Assembly: GCA_018398765.1 (NCBI GenBank) | Contig: JAHBMJ010000734.1 | Span: 1-41,695, forward strand | DNA from: Chromera velia | Lineage: Eukaryota; Sar; Chromeraceae | Reading direction: 5' to 3' | Length of the DNA stretch: 41,695 nucleotides | In this document: positions 12,966 through 25,098 of the stretch, one piece after another | How positions within the stretch are numbered: the first letter of the stretch is position 1 | Layout: every line of letters begins with the position of its first letter | Made by a program: the position numbers and the translations under genes | The notes under the pieces: model-generated | The model's input: the letters and a program-made list of their open reading frames with translations, nothing else | Database searches by the model: none | Told to the model about the DNA's origin: nothing

Positions 12966-15900
12966 GAGACAGAGAGACAGGGAGACAGAGAGAAAGAGAG
13001 AGAAGGAAAAAGGGATGAGGCCAAGACGGACGAAGAGGAGGCTGGGAGGAGAAGGAGGCAGAGGCGAAAGAAGATTGGAAACCGATCGGTAAGAACAATG
13101 AGGAGAGGAAGAAGAGTCACAAGACACACAGAAGAAATTCAACTTAAATAAAACGAGAGTGGATTCCTTCACAAAACGGCGTTAGAATCTCTCAGAGGCA
13201 TCTTTGGGTCCATGAATGATCAAATGGCTTGACAACAAAGTTCAATCGTTGAAAAAAAATTAAGGCGACCCTTGCGGACCTCCAGAAGCTTTTCCATAGT
13301 GGTCATCTTGTGCTTTTCGACTCGGACATCCACGATCTGCCTAGACTTCTTGTATGACCCGTTGTGACAACAGGACGGGTTTGATGAGTGTTCCCCCCCT
13401 TCTCCACCATAATCAGACGAGTCATTCGAATCTGAGTCGCTGTCATCACTTTCTTCCCCAACTTCCTCCGATGAACTCAAAATCTGTTGATACCCTTGTT
13501 CCTTCTGGTCCTTCACGTCTTCTACCACAGCCTCTGCGATGCTTTCCCTTTCCCCCTGATCCACCTCCGTATCTTTTTTCGTTGTCTCAGCATCCTGTCC
13601 CTCCCTGTTTCCCTGCCCTTTTTTCGCCCACACAGGAACCAGACGGGGCTTGTACTCTTCCTCATACTCTCTCACGTCGTCGAAGTGACGGTGGGCCAGT
13701 CGTTTGACAGCAATCGACATCTTGCAAGGCAGGGGAAATTTCCTCGGCTTGGACCTCAGATGATCAACGAGAACACTTCTCTCCGACTTTTCTTTCCCTC
13801 CCCCATTCTTTTTGAGGAAGATCTGGAGGCTCTCAAAAAAGCTTAGGGTAGGCCCGATTTTGCTCCCTAGGGAGACCGCAGCATTGTGCAGGGCACTGTG
13901 GTAGGTCTCGTCAAAAATGTTGGTGGAGCCGAATTTGCCCCTGCTGACTGTGGGTCTGTTTTCGGAGCCTAACCAAGTCACCTGAATGCATGGGCAGGAA
14001 AGAAAGAGAAGGTATCGTGCTAGCCCGTCTCTTCATCAAACAGAAGGGCTCTCTTGATAGGTGAAAAGTGGTTTGATCTGCAGCGCGAGGAGAGCATGCA
14101 TGTCAAGCTTAGGTGCAGATACAGAAAGAGAAGGGGAAGAAAGCAAAGGCAACCCGCATATCACCCTACCTTTTTCATGATCTCCATGACCTCGATAGGC
14201 GCAGACAGTGCTCCCACTTCACGAAGGGCGTTGTAGAGGTACACAAGCACGAATATTTCAAAATTCTTGCAGCAGAACCACCAACCGTGGTGTATCGTCA
14301 GCTGCACACGCAACAGGGAGGACCCAAGGAAGACAGCACAGCATGATTCGCTGCTCTACTTTTTTTATGCATTCACAGTCCTGCCACCCGCTTTTTCTTC
14401 AATTTAACTGGATGAAAGAAGGAAAATGGACAGCTGGTTCTACCATGCAGTGAGAGAAAAGAATATAATCCATCTCACGCGAAACTGGTCAGTGAAAGAT
14501 ACAGCCCCACTCATTAGGACCACCCACGAGAGAGAACAAGTTGAGAGGTAGACACCAAGCAGGTACCAGCCTGACGTATGCTCCATTTGTCAAATTTGAG
14601 AAAGAAAACTTTGGCATAGACGGATTGACTCTCACTCATTCACCCACTCACCCACTCACTCACTCACTCATTCACTCACTCACTCACTCACTCACTCATT
14701 CACTCACTCACTCACTCACTCACTCACTCACTCAGTCACTGACTCACTCACTCACTCACTCACTCACTCACCCACTCACTCACTCACTCACTCACTCAGT
14801 CAGTCAGTCAGTCAGTCAGTCAGTCAGTCAGTCAGTCATTGAGTATACCCGTTGGCTGGCTGACTGACAGTCGCTGCTGCGAGAAGAATCTCTCCTTTTA
14901 GAGCACAGAGGACTCCAAATGATCATCTCGCGCCAGCTTTCTAACTTTGCAATGGACTCTGGGGGGGTGTTGGTCATTACCCTCATGTCTTTATTCATGT
15001 CGTTAGGGTCTTTGAAGGAAATAAAATCCTGTTCCAACATTTTCACCAAATGTTCGAGACGATCCGCTAGAGTGCCACCTTCAATCTTTCTGAAAAAAAA
15101 AAACTCGTTTGTTCTGATGGTGTCACTGCAATCGAGAAGATCCCGACGTAGCCTCTCTAGGGTCAGACGAGTGCTCATCGTCTGCATAGATAAATAAATA
15201 ACAAGAGAAATAGACAGAGGGGGGGGGAAGACACGCGGTACAGGAGACCGCCTTGAAAACGAGGAAAGAATCAGAAGGAGAAGGAATAAAAAAAGGGGTT
15301 TGTGATAGCAAAAGAAAAAGAGGCAAAACTAACGCACACTGTGAAGCAGACGGGAAAAAGAGAGCTAGGGGAAAGAAGGAGAGGGAGGAATCAAACCGAC
15401 AGAAAGGCAGGAGAGAGGGGCTGAAGAAGGAGCTTCTAAAAATTGGAGCAAAAACGAATCAAGTTGCAGGACACCAAATAGAAATTTTATCGCCTCGTAT
15501 GTTGGTCTTTTCTCTCTCAGCTGTCTAGATGCCGTCGGATCCTTTGCTATCTTTCTTCAGACACACGTTGCGCGACTCACGATTTTCTTCTGCGTTGTGC
15601 CCCCCTTGCTTTGAGTGAGACAGAGGCTGAGGAGGAGGCAATGCATGGCGAAGAGGAAAGGAATCTCGACGTTTTCCCTCTCCAGATGCCTCTTGTATTG
15701 GGTGAAGAAGCTGAAAGAGTCGGGGCGTACACTAGCGGGCGTAAAGTTCTGTGCACAGTTGAGAAAGGTGAACGGCACTTCGTGTCCGTGTCTGGTCAGC
15801 AGGAGTAGAGGTCTCACACCGTGCAGAGATTCGTCTGACGGGTCCCACGCGCGGGTATTCGCAAATCCTGCCGGCACAGTCAACTCTTCATCCCCACATT

Positions 15901-18274
15901 CGAACCGCCACTCAAATGGGTAGTCGGTCCCTTTGGGCCACCTGCATGCATGGTGTTGATTTAGGCCGGGACAGGGACATGCCGGGACAGGGAAGGAGGG
16001 GGTATCCACATGCAACACAGAAATAAAAATACTGTCCGTCAAATTTTGATCACATGATGATAAAGTATGGTGATCAATTAAATAATTCTTTTCACTTGCG
16101 GAGAGGATTGATGGAGGATTCAGTCAGATTAGCGAGGGTGGGGTGAAAGCGATCATATCAAAGGCATCAAACATTCTAATTGTGAGAAGTCATGCTCTCT
16201 CTGCTTTCAGCGTGAGTCAAACAGTGTCACGTGAAATCGACTCTTGTTCGACTAGCATGCATGAATACACATGCGGACACAATCTGCATGGGAGTCAAAA
16301 AAATTAAGAAGCATCAGACTGCAGACTACGCGTCAAGCTCAATTTACTGTCAAGAACGAACTGTCGAAGATTCAATGAGCATCGATCGAACATGCGTCGG
16401 AGGCGGGTTTAATTGTTTTGTGTCCAAAAGGCAAACCTGCCTGTATTGGTGCAGTTCTTCTTTCGGGCTCGTCGAACGTCTGAATTCGTTACTTGCTCAC
16501 CTGCTCAACCTGTACCAACTCATCTCTCAGCTACTCAGTCACTCTGTCTGAACCACCCAATCACCCAGTTGTTCATTCAGAAAGTCACCCACTCAATCGA
16601 TCAAACACTTACTTACTACCCAACCCCCCGCCGACCGACCTATAGAACGGAATCAGATTATCAAAGACGAAGTGGAGCTTGTACACGTCATCAAGGAGAG
16701 GAACGCTGTTCATCAGGTTCGCCTTTCTTCGACAGAATTGGCATCCTTGCATACCCACGTGGCCTTCTCTACATGCATCCAGCTGCATGCTTCATTCCAG
16801 GAGCAGAAATTAACAGGACGATGCGAGATGGGATTTATGGGAAAGCAGCTGTATCAGAAAGTCGATCCGCGATAAAGAAGGCCGCCTATTTAGAGAGATA
16901 CAGAGCAAATAGACTGAAAATCGGGTCGCTTTCTTCGAACTGGACTCTTCCTGAATCTTTCATAATCTCTCTCAAGGTGCTGCTGTTCAACCCATGCTCT
17001 TATCAATCACCCACACACGCGTTTTGCTTCCAAGCAGGAAACCCATACACAACCGACTGACTTCCTCAAGCTGACAGGCCGCGTGGATCAGCTGTTGGAA
17101 AGTTTTCACTCGAGGCTGGTTGACCTGGAGCTCTCCCACAATTCTGGCCGCGTGGTCTATGCAGGTCTGCGTGATCGCAGACGCCTTCAGGAAGCCCATG
17201 TGACCCGATCCTACTGACCCCCAGGCTCGGCCAACTTGCATGAGTAGGTCGTGGAGGTCCATCAGCAGACATAGCGCCTCGAGAGAAAACTCCCTGTCTC
17301 CACTCTCCTGTCCCGGCAGTACATCCAAACCCTCGGGGATGATCTCCTTCTCCCTCTCTGTCTCTGTCTCCGTCCGAGGGGGGGAGGGGGAACCGTCTCC
17401 TCCCTCTCCGTCTCCGTCTCCGTCTCCCAATCGGTCCCCTGACAGGCCACCGGGGGTTAACAGGCCGAATCTGCAATCGATTGGAAATATACACGTAGAA
17501 ATCTGTAGGTGAGAGAGAGGGAGGAGAGGAGACACTCAGTATCAGACTCACAAAGACGGCCGTAGATTTCTTACAAGGAATAGCAAGCCAATGTCTTATG
17601 TGAACGCACGAAAGAAATTAAGTCAGAGCGAAGGGAGAACACTTGGTCTGAATAGAGCGATCGCGGAGTACCAACCTGTTTTGCTTCTCCTTCTGATTCT
17701 CCTCCTCGGTTCCTGTCTTTTCTTCTTCTCCGTCTCCCTGCTTCCCGACCAGTGAAAGCAGCCTTGCAAATCTACTCAGAACGTCACAGAAGAACTTGTG
17801 TGCCTTCCCCTGCTCACTTGTCATCGCATCTCCGTAGACATCGAGGGCCTCTTTGCGAAGGCGAACACACTTGTCGAGGGCCAAGAGAACAGAGAGAGGC
17901 GTCTCCACAGATCGGGAGAGAATCTCCTCAGCTGCTTGCAAAAGGGTGCTCGGCTTCAGACCTGCAGCCGTGAGTGAGGGAGACCAGAGCATGTGTCAAA
18001 AATCGTCGCGGGTAGACGGGCCAGCAAGTGGCCTCTCATGGTTGGAGTGCATATATTAATGTCCCATGAGCACGCTCAAGGAAAAATGATCGAGGAAGCA
18101 GGGGGACTTACCCATCGTTTTGGTTGTCTTGGGGGCGTTCTTCTCCACCCACTTCCACACGGATGCTGTTGCCTTCTTGTAGTTCGCGTACCTTCCCTCT
18201 GGAGCTTCGCCCTGTGCCGAGCAGCCCTCCTCAGCGGACTCTGAGCCTTTTGGCTTGGGGGATCTTCTCAGCAT
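11911..18274 (-). CDS. Large protein with DUF6604-like N-terminal region (nine exons)
   Basis: Exons read on the minus strand are 18274-18112, 17961-17676, 17470-17062, 16782-16640, 15941-15581, 15181-14849, 14301-14170, 13981-13280 and 12888-11911. All phases match and the total is 1169 codons including TGA. The N-terminus (YKKATASVWKWVEKNA, then TLLQAAEEILSR, then LSVLLALDKCVRLRKEA and HKFFCDVLSRFARLL) resembles the helical start of DUF6604 proteins. These are large proteins known mainly from fungi, with no established function. That assignment is from memory of the family pattern, not a search. The middle has a Trp-rich stretch (RWPKGTDYPFEWRFE) and a Cys/Trp stretch (HHGWWFCCKNFEIF). Exons 8 and 9 are acidic and low-complexity, with a poly-Ser run near 12300. 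There is no signal peptide or clear membrane segment. The start is the first ATG before the conserved helix. The last intron carries CA/GA/CAGA repeats and intron 6 a CACT/CAGT repeat. Confidence 0.7.
12893..12992. repeat. (CA)n(GA)n(CAGA)n microsatellite
   Basis: CA, GA and CAGA runs lie in the last intron of the DUF6604-like gene. On the gene strand the (TG)n end lies immediately before the acceptor TGCAG at 12889, so it occupies the place of the usual pyrimidine tract. Confidence 0.9.
14633..14838. repeat. Tetranucleotide (CACT)n / (CAGT)n tract
   Basis: About 200 bp of CACT repeats grade into CAGT repeats. The tract lies in intron 6 of the DUF6604-like gene and starts about ten bases from that intron's donor (GTATAC). 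Confidence 0.95.
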
Positions 18275-19039
18275 GGTGCCTTCACGCAGTGACGTGAATG
18301 CTTGGTAGCTCGCACAAGTAGAAAGGGAGAGCTGGAGCAAGTTTCACAGCTTTTGTCTGGAGAGCGCGCAGCAGTATCCCTCAGAGGAGGGGCAGAAAAC
18401 ACTTCAGAAGCCTCAGACTTGCGAGGGTAGTGCAGATCACTTTTTTCCCCTTCTCCCTCTCCCGCTCAAGTGTATATATATCGTCCACTTTCTATATGTT
18501 GGAGTAGAATCCTGTACCGTCCCAGGTGGTTTTCGAACTCATCCACAACTAACTTGACATCAGATGCGCTGGCTCGCTGAGTGACTTGTGCTCAGTGCAT
18601 GCGATGAAGGCGAAAAGTGCCTGACCTTCGCGCGCGCGCGCGCGGCCGCGCGGGCCGGGTTCTTCACGCGCGTGCAACATGCATTCGGCCCATGCGTGCA
18701 ACACACCGGCCAACCGATCATTCTCTTATCGCCTCTCCGGGCGTGTATATTGGTACGGTATACACACCACCAACCGATACATGCATGCATCATTGCATGC
18801 AACGTACTCTCATGACAAGCACTTCGACAATCTTCGATCATATATAGGCAGCGCTCCAAGCTTTCAGGCAAGTGTCTGCTGCTCTCTCCTCCTTCTAGCA
18901 GGGTGGAAGCGTGCATGGCTACACAACTCATATGTACCTGCTCGATGCATTCAGCTTGTTACTTAATTGTATCTTCTCTGATCTTCTTTGATTCGGTGAG
19001 CGCCTTTTGCGCATTCTCAGACTTCAATCACCAATCGAC
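18275..19039. promoter_or_regulatory. Divergent intergenic region with C-G run and TGCATGCA motifs
   Basis: This region separates the DUF6604-like gene from the kinase. An alternating C-G run lies at about 18629-18672. GCATGC palindromes follow, with full TGCATGCA at 18782-18789 and 18794-18801. TGCATGCA is a known ApiAP2 target in apicomplexan parasites; a similar factor here is inferred. No coding exon was recognised in the region. Confidence 0.5.
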
Positions 19040-21762
19040 ATGTCAGCACATGACCTAGCGCTTAACAACTTTTCCCAGCCCGCCTCTCAAGCTTCCTCCA
19101 TCTCCAACTGGCCTTTGGATCGAGGGCACTTTGGCTCTGTTTTTAACGTCAGAGAACAACAGGACACGGTTTGCAAAGTGATCTTCGACCCGGTTAAATA
19201 ATTAGAAGCGTCGACTCAGGGATCTGCTGCAGTAAGGAGCTCACGATTGGCTTCAGCTTGGATAAGGTCCCGGGGGTTATGCATTTTCATCGCGCCTGTC
19301 TGTTCAACATCAAACAAGGGCAAGAGGGACCGATTGGATTCCTCACCTACGATTCCTTTCCCGAGACCGACAACGCACTGGACCCAACCCAACTCCAACT
19401 GTGAGTCTTCATGGATGTGAAAGGGTCTCTGCCTCTTTCTATGTCAGGGCCTGCCTTCAAATCCTGTTTGGAATTCTTTCAGTCCAGCCTTTGGTCGATG
19501 TTTTTTGTGTGTGAGTGCCGATGCGCTGTGCAGCATCACAAGAACTTCCGTTTTTCTCTTCTCAATCAGTATCTGTACGACACGGCTTCGGTCGAGGCTT
19601 CTCAGGTTTGTCCACCTTCCATATGGATTTGCACCCTTTCCTCCATCATGGCCTTCATGTTCTCATGGATGAGTGCAGGCGGAACTACATGGAGAAGGCG
19701 GAGAGGAACCTTAAACACTAGCCTTAAACAGCATCTCAACGGTCTTCCTCAGAAACGACTGTCACTCAAGAGGTTGCGAAACCTGGCAAAGCGTTTGACG
19801 AGGGCTCTCAGGACCCCCCACCACGCCGGAATTCTCCATAGGGACATTGTCAGTCGCTCTCTGGATTGCTGTGTTTTGCATTTGGATAGTCCAAGATTGC
19901 CTCCCTGATGAATCAGCAGGAGAGAGTAAACGTCGTCGCTTTACTTGACTCTTCTAGGTTGTGATTCTTCCTCGATCTGCTGGTTTGTTTCTGCAGAAAT
20001 TGGCAAACGTGCTTGAAGGAAAGGACGGTCATTTCAACTTCTGTGACCATGGACTGAATGGCCTCTTCTATGAGGGCCGTCCCATGACACCGAAGAGAGG
20101 AACACCTTTCACCACAGCCCCAGAAGTGCTCTCTGGTTCGTCTGATTACGGACCGATGGCCGAACTCTGGTCTCTTGGATATCTCCTGTACGAGTCCTCT
20201 TCCGAAGGCGACAACCATCCTCTGTTCGAAATGTCTGACAAGATCCTCAGCCGAGACATAAACCCTGACTTGCGTGCGATACGGCCGGATGCAATCAAAC
20301 AGCAACCGGTAACAAAGGACCGCCTAAGAGAAAAGTTGCCTTTCGATACCATAGCAGACGGGGCTTGCCATCGGGAGTTATATCATCATTTTATTGACTT
20401 GCTCTCGAAGCTGCTGCTCATGACCGACATCATTCAGCACAACGAACACAACACCGACCCCACTCCTATCACCACTAACGCCTTCGCCATTATCCCCTCC
20501 AACGGACCCGTCACCGCCCGTGTTTGATGAGCGCGAGTGCCTTTCAACAGATCGAAGCCGCATGCGAAAACTCATTCCTACAAACCGAAAGAGAAGAGGG
20601 GGACGTTTCTTTCCACGTAGATAAACAGGCTTTCCGTGAGTGCATTGAGAAGCACGCAGATCTGCATACGATCAGAGGGAAAACCCTGAAAGACTTCGAT
20701 CCCCTTCCATCTCCCAAAGATCCAGACGTCTGCTTATTGCTCCTTCAACACCCCATTGGAAAGCTTTTTGGCCGGTAAGTCGTCTGGTCCTGGTTTGTCG
20801 ACTAGCGGTTGTTGATTCATTTGACTTCTGTCGGTGGCAATGCTCAAAGATTCAGACGTGCAAGTTTTTGACTGGTCGAAGAAAGTTTATGTGAAATCTT
20901 CTGTCTTGGTAACTGATCGGCTTTCAAAGCACATGACCCCTGAGGTTTGTGTCCGTACCTATACGCATGATCTGATAAAATGCATATGGTTGCCTCATAA
21001 ATACTCGTCTCTTCTACAATTAATTTACTTCAATGCAGTGGACATCTTTGAAGTAACCCGAAACCCGTCCATCATTCCTTCACTCGCTCTCAAGAAGAAA
21101 AAGAAGATCGAAAAGGTCTGTGTAGTGGTGTAAATCGATCGATCTATCTTTTGACTGCATGCAATCCCCCCCGGCCATCCTCCGAGTCCAGGTCCTCTCG
21201 ATTTCACCCTCTGATCTCTCTTTCAATCCAGCATCTTTTTATCTTTCAACCTCTGGTCTCCTCCTGTCTCTCTCCTTCTCGTCATTCCTCTCTCATCATC
21301 GTAGAGTGCTCCGTGTCACGCATAGTTTCACCCGAGTGTACTTTCCTGTGCTCTCTATTTTTGTGTCTCAGAATGCGGGCAGTGCGGTTTCCGTTCCTTT
21401 ATCGCGCGGTTTTTTGCTTTTTGCTTTATCAGCACAATGACATCTTGCTTTGGTACAATGACATGTTGCACTTTGTTCTCTGCATGCGTACAGGAGTGGA
21501 GAGGAGTCTGAGGAGTCCGAAGACGACGGTAAAGACCAGCACGAGTACATTGCCTGCAAGCGGAAAGGGTTTGTCGACATTCATCGCAGAGTACTTCTGC
21601 GACAGGGATGGAAAGCTTGAACCCCTCCTCAAAGAGTCGTCGCGCTTCAATGACTTCTGTAACCGGAGGAAGGTTTTCGAGTTTCCGCGATTTGACAAGG
21701 ATGAGAGAGAGAATTTCAGAATTGCAGTGAACACAGTGATGGAGGGAGGAAAGTGGGAGTGA
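19040..21762 (+). pseudogene. Protein kinase, probably decayed by frameshifts
   Basis: Kinase signatures appear in order but in different frames. GHFGSVF (Gly-rich loop) and VCKVIF (Lys) lie before 19200. A presumed alpha-C region lies at 19215-19395 and a hinge-like VLMDECRRNYMEKAERNL at 19655-19715. HILHRDI-type sequence ends at 19848 and is spliced (GTCAGT donor, intron 19849-19996) to KLANVL, giving HRDIKLANVL. CDHG stands in place of DFG, then APEV and ELWSLG. Three breaks are visible: stops in all frames at 19193-19205, consistent with a 2-bp insertion; a 13-bp tandem duplication (19709-19721 copied at 19722) that adds a stop; and a frame change near 21570-21595 in an otherwise coding-like C-terminal segment. 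The exon pieces at 20524-20774, 20850-20945 and 21042-21114 also fail to join in phase. The main alternative is a live gene with unrecognised introns or assembly errors. The aberrant DFG suggests weak or no catalysis even if it is expressed. Confidence 0.6.
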
Positions 21763-22090
21763 CAGAAGTAAGGCAAGGCCAGAGCCGCCAGACATAACTG
21801 TTGGGACTTCGTACGGACAGTTTGTTTGGAGGTGGGCCTCGACTATGACGTTGCCTTCAGCACTGCATGCTTAGCGCACATGTGGAACTGCAGGGGCTGC
21901 AAGACTTGCAAGTGGGGTTTTAGAGAAACCTATTTCCGAGCACTTTTATATGCTGCAATGGCTACGAAAAGGGCGTTCGGACTCCGGTGATCTTCTTCGG
22001 CCTTTGTTTTTGTGTATGTGTGCGTGTGTCTTTGTTGGTCTCCATGTGAGTCTCCGTACGTGTATCATGATCCGTGTCTGTGTGTGTGTA

Positions 22091-22131
<41 letters not shown>

Positions 22132-22149
22132 AAGAGTGAGTGAGTGCTA

Positions 22150-22191
<42 letters not shown>

Positions 22192-22234
22192 GGGTGTGTG
22201 TGTGGGTGTGTGGGTGTGATTGTGTGTGTGTGAT

Positions 22235-22302
<68 letters not shown>

Positions 22303-22321
22303 TATGTGTGCATATGTGGCC

Positions 22322-22353
<32 letters not shown>

Positions 22354-22944
22354 TGCCGTGTGTGGCTGAGAGGTCATGGAGGCAGGAGCAATCCGTAAAT
22401 TGCTTTCTTTGTGCCACTGTCCCCCAGAGGTTTTGTTTTTCGTTCACCTCACCACCTCCTTTCATTTTTTTGCGGCTGGAAATGACCAGTGGCGGAGTGT
22501 TTGCAGTCATTTTATGCTTTTTGTTTTTTAGTTGAAGGTTCGAGGACGACGGCGAAGTTGCCGGTGAGGTTCTGCTTTCAGGACGGCGGGAGATGTCTCT
22601 AGAGAAGAGGCTTCGCTTGGGTCAGTGATGCAACGCGGTACCCATCCATACGCTAAGAGAGATCACGCTGTTGAGGGGCCACTAAGCATTTTCACGGAAG
22701 CGTTTCTCCATCCTTTTTCTCTGCAGTGTCCTGTTCAGCTGCCTTGGAAATGCCTCGTGTTTCTTCTTTGAATGCCAACCAGGCACCCCCATTCCGGCCT
22801 TATGCTCCCCAATGCAATGCAGAATGCATCTCAGGAGAAGGAAAACGAAGCCCTCCCGCAGCCAAATGAAGCTCGGATCCGCGCAGGCCGCCTTTTCATA
22901 AACGAGTCAGTAAATCAGAAGCTGAAGTAGAAGCCTTATTCATA
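21763..22944. other. Repeat-rich region without a recognised gene
   Basis: This stretch follows the kinase remnant. It contains the long TG microsatellite and about 580 bp of unique sequence (22365-22944) with no clear exon. Short open frames through the TG run encode only Cys/Val or Thr/His repeats. Confidence 0.6.
22075..22355. repeat. Long (TG)n microsatellite with GA insert
   Basis: About 280 bp of TG repeats is interrupted by GA, GGGTG and TATG variants. It has no link to a recognised exon. Confidence 0.95.
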
Positions 22945-23467
22945 CTTTTCCAGCAAGTAGGGGGGAGTCCTCAAAAAAGTGGGATTTCCGCTCTCTGTAT
23001 GGTGGATACAATCTGAACGCGTGCGTGTGCGGTACCGTAGAGCAATAAATGGGCTGAGTGTGATTCCTCAGATGTCGTCTGATTCTCAGTTCTGTGTTTT
23101 GTGTAGCTATAGACATTCGATTTCCTTCGATCGATTTCCTGTTTTTCTTTTTTTTCTTTTCGTCTCGCGGCCGCATTCCAGGGGAGGGTCTGATAAGCAG
23201 CCTGTGACAGTATGCGTTGGCCATCCCCTGGATTCATGGTGTGAGTTTGGTCGCATGCGCTGTGTCATTTATCTTGAGGTGATCGGAGGGAGCTAGAAGG
23301 AGCGGGGGTTGAACGTCAACGAGTGCCTGAACGCCGGCAGACAGCCAGAGGATAGTAATTCACGGATGGATGGATGGATGGATGGATGGATGGATGGATG
23401 GATGGACGGATGGGCCTTCCTTCCGGATAAGGATCGAGAGGAAAAGGAGAGGGAGGCAGCAGCCAGA
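22945..23467. repeat. Dispersed duplicated element, copy 1
   Basis: A roughly 0.4-kb segment starting TTTCCAGCAAGTAGG is nearly identical to 24515-24922. It is followed in both copies by a GGAT run and a GGCAGCAGCCAG tail. The inner segment near 23195-23222 differs between the copies. No coding sequence, terminal inverted repeat or target duplication was recognised. Confidence 0.85.
23366..23412. repeat. (GGAT)n tract
   Basis: About eleven GGAT units lie inside the tail of duplicated element copy 1. The second copy has a shorter, variant run near 25012-25048. Confidence 0.95.
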
Positions 23468-23590
23468 CAGGGTGTCACTGACCGAGATTGCGAAGAGGAC
23501 ATTGAGGAGAGAAGAGGAGACGGAGACAGTAGACAGACAGAGCGCGAGGCGACGATTGCGAAGATTGTGGGGAGGAGAGGGGAAGGAGGC

Positions 23591-23679
<89 letters not shown>

Positions 23680-24060
23680 CAAGATTGTGAAGAGAAGAGG
23701 GGGACGGAAACACAGAGAGAGACTGTGGCGAGGATTGCGGAGAGGAGAGGGAGGAGAGGAGAGGAGAGGAGAGGAGAGGGAGGCAACAGAGAGAGAGTAT
23801 GTTCGAGAGAGAAAAGGGGGACGGCAAAAGGAGAGCGTGACGGGGATTGCGGAGAGGAGAGGGGGAGAGAGGAGAAGAGAGGAGAGGAAAAGAGAGGAGA
23901 GGAGAGGAGAGGACAGGGGGGTAACAGACAGACAGAGTGGCCGAGATTGCGAAGAGGAGAGGGTGGCAGCTCCCAGAGAAAGCGTGGCGAAGCTTCCGGA
24001 GAGGGGAAGAGAGGAGAGGGAGGCAGCAAAAGCGGGCACACTGTCAGCGGGGGGGGAAAG
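23468..24060. repeat. Degenerate GA-rich minisatellite
   Basis: Degenerate units share a core close to GATTGCGAAGAGGAGAGGG followed by GGCAGC or GGCAAC. At least six units are visible, and a CA/GA microsatellite (23592-23676) lies inside one of them. The long open frames on both strands here follow from the GA bias and are not taken as coding. Confidence 0.8.
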
Positions 24061-24469
24061 GAAGGAGTATCGTTCGCCGTGGAGTTGTAAGACCCCCCTC
24101 AGCGGGTGTCCACCCACTGGCACAAGATTCCTCAGGACGACCTCCAACCTGACTCTCGGGGGGGCTTCTCACCAATGACAGACAAATGGCACAGACGCGT
24201 ATGCCTGCTTACGTACTTGCAGCCGTGTTTTGTTCAATCAATTCCGAGTCCCAGCCTTCGTCTAGTTGTGTGCAATGGATAGGATTCCGGGAAGTTTTCA
24301 AAATGTTTGCAGCGGCGTTGCTGGTGTTCCTTTCTCTGTCTCCCACCATGCTTCATTCTCTCTCTCCTTGGCCCTTCCTATCGTATCTTTTGTCCCTGTA
24401 GGAGAGAGAATGAAGATGCAGAAGCGGCGACGATCGTTCGCATGTATGATCGAGTTGAATCTTGCCACA

Positions 24470-24531
24470 GACGCCTTGTGCGTACCTTTCCAGCAAGTAG
24501 GACGCCTTGTGCGTACCTTTCCAGCAAGTAG
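24470..24531. repeat. 31-bp perfect tandem duplication
   Basis: The segment from 24470 to 24500 is repeated at 24501-24531. Its end overlaps the start of duplicated element copy 2, so it may mark the insertion or duplication edge. Confidence 0.9.
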
Positions 24532-25098
24532 GGGAGGGTCCTCAAAAAAGTGGGATTTCCGCTCTCTGTATGGTGGATACAATCTGAACGCGTGCGTGTG
24601 CGGTACTGTAGAACAATAAATGGGCTGAGTGTGATTCCTTAGATGTCGTCTGATTCTCAGTTCTGTGTTTTGTGTAGCTATAGATATTCGATTTCCTTCG
24701 ATCGATTTCCTGTTTTTTTTTTTTTTCTTTTCGTCTCGCGGCCGCATTCCAGGGGAGGGTCTGATCCATGTTGACAGCATGCCTTACCTATTCCCTGGAT
24801 TCATGGTGTGAGTTTGGTCGCATGCGCTGTGTCATTTATCTTGAGGTGATCGGAGGAAGCTAGAAGGAGCGGGGGTTAAACGTCAACGAGTGCCTGAACG
24901 CCGACAGATAGCCACAGGACAGCCGCACGCAGTATCTCTCAGAGAGCGACGTGCACTCAGCTAGGCAGCATTTCCCCGGGTAGTGGTGTGAACGCATTCA
25001 CTAATTTACGGATGGATGGATGGATGGATAGATAGATGAATGGATGGGCCTCTCTTGCGGACAAGGAGAGGAAAAGTAGAGGGTGGCAGCAGCCAGCT
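24515..25098. repeat. Dispersed duplicated element, copy 2
   Basis: This copy matches 22945-23467 in the same orientation. It has about 85 extra bases near 24923-25008 before the GGAT run, and lacks the minisatellite that follows copy 1. Confidence 0.85.

Noticed and set aside
21962-22510. Thr/His-repeat frames on the minus strand
   Set aside because: They translate the TG microsatellite and have no unique coding sequence.
23293-24178. Opposed long frames of about 285 residues on both strands
   Set aside because: They are explained by GA-rich minisatellite bias; both strands are open, and the units are noncoding in the flanking copy.
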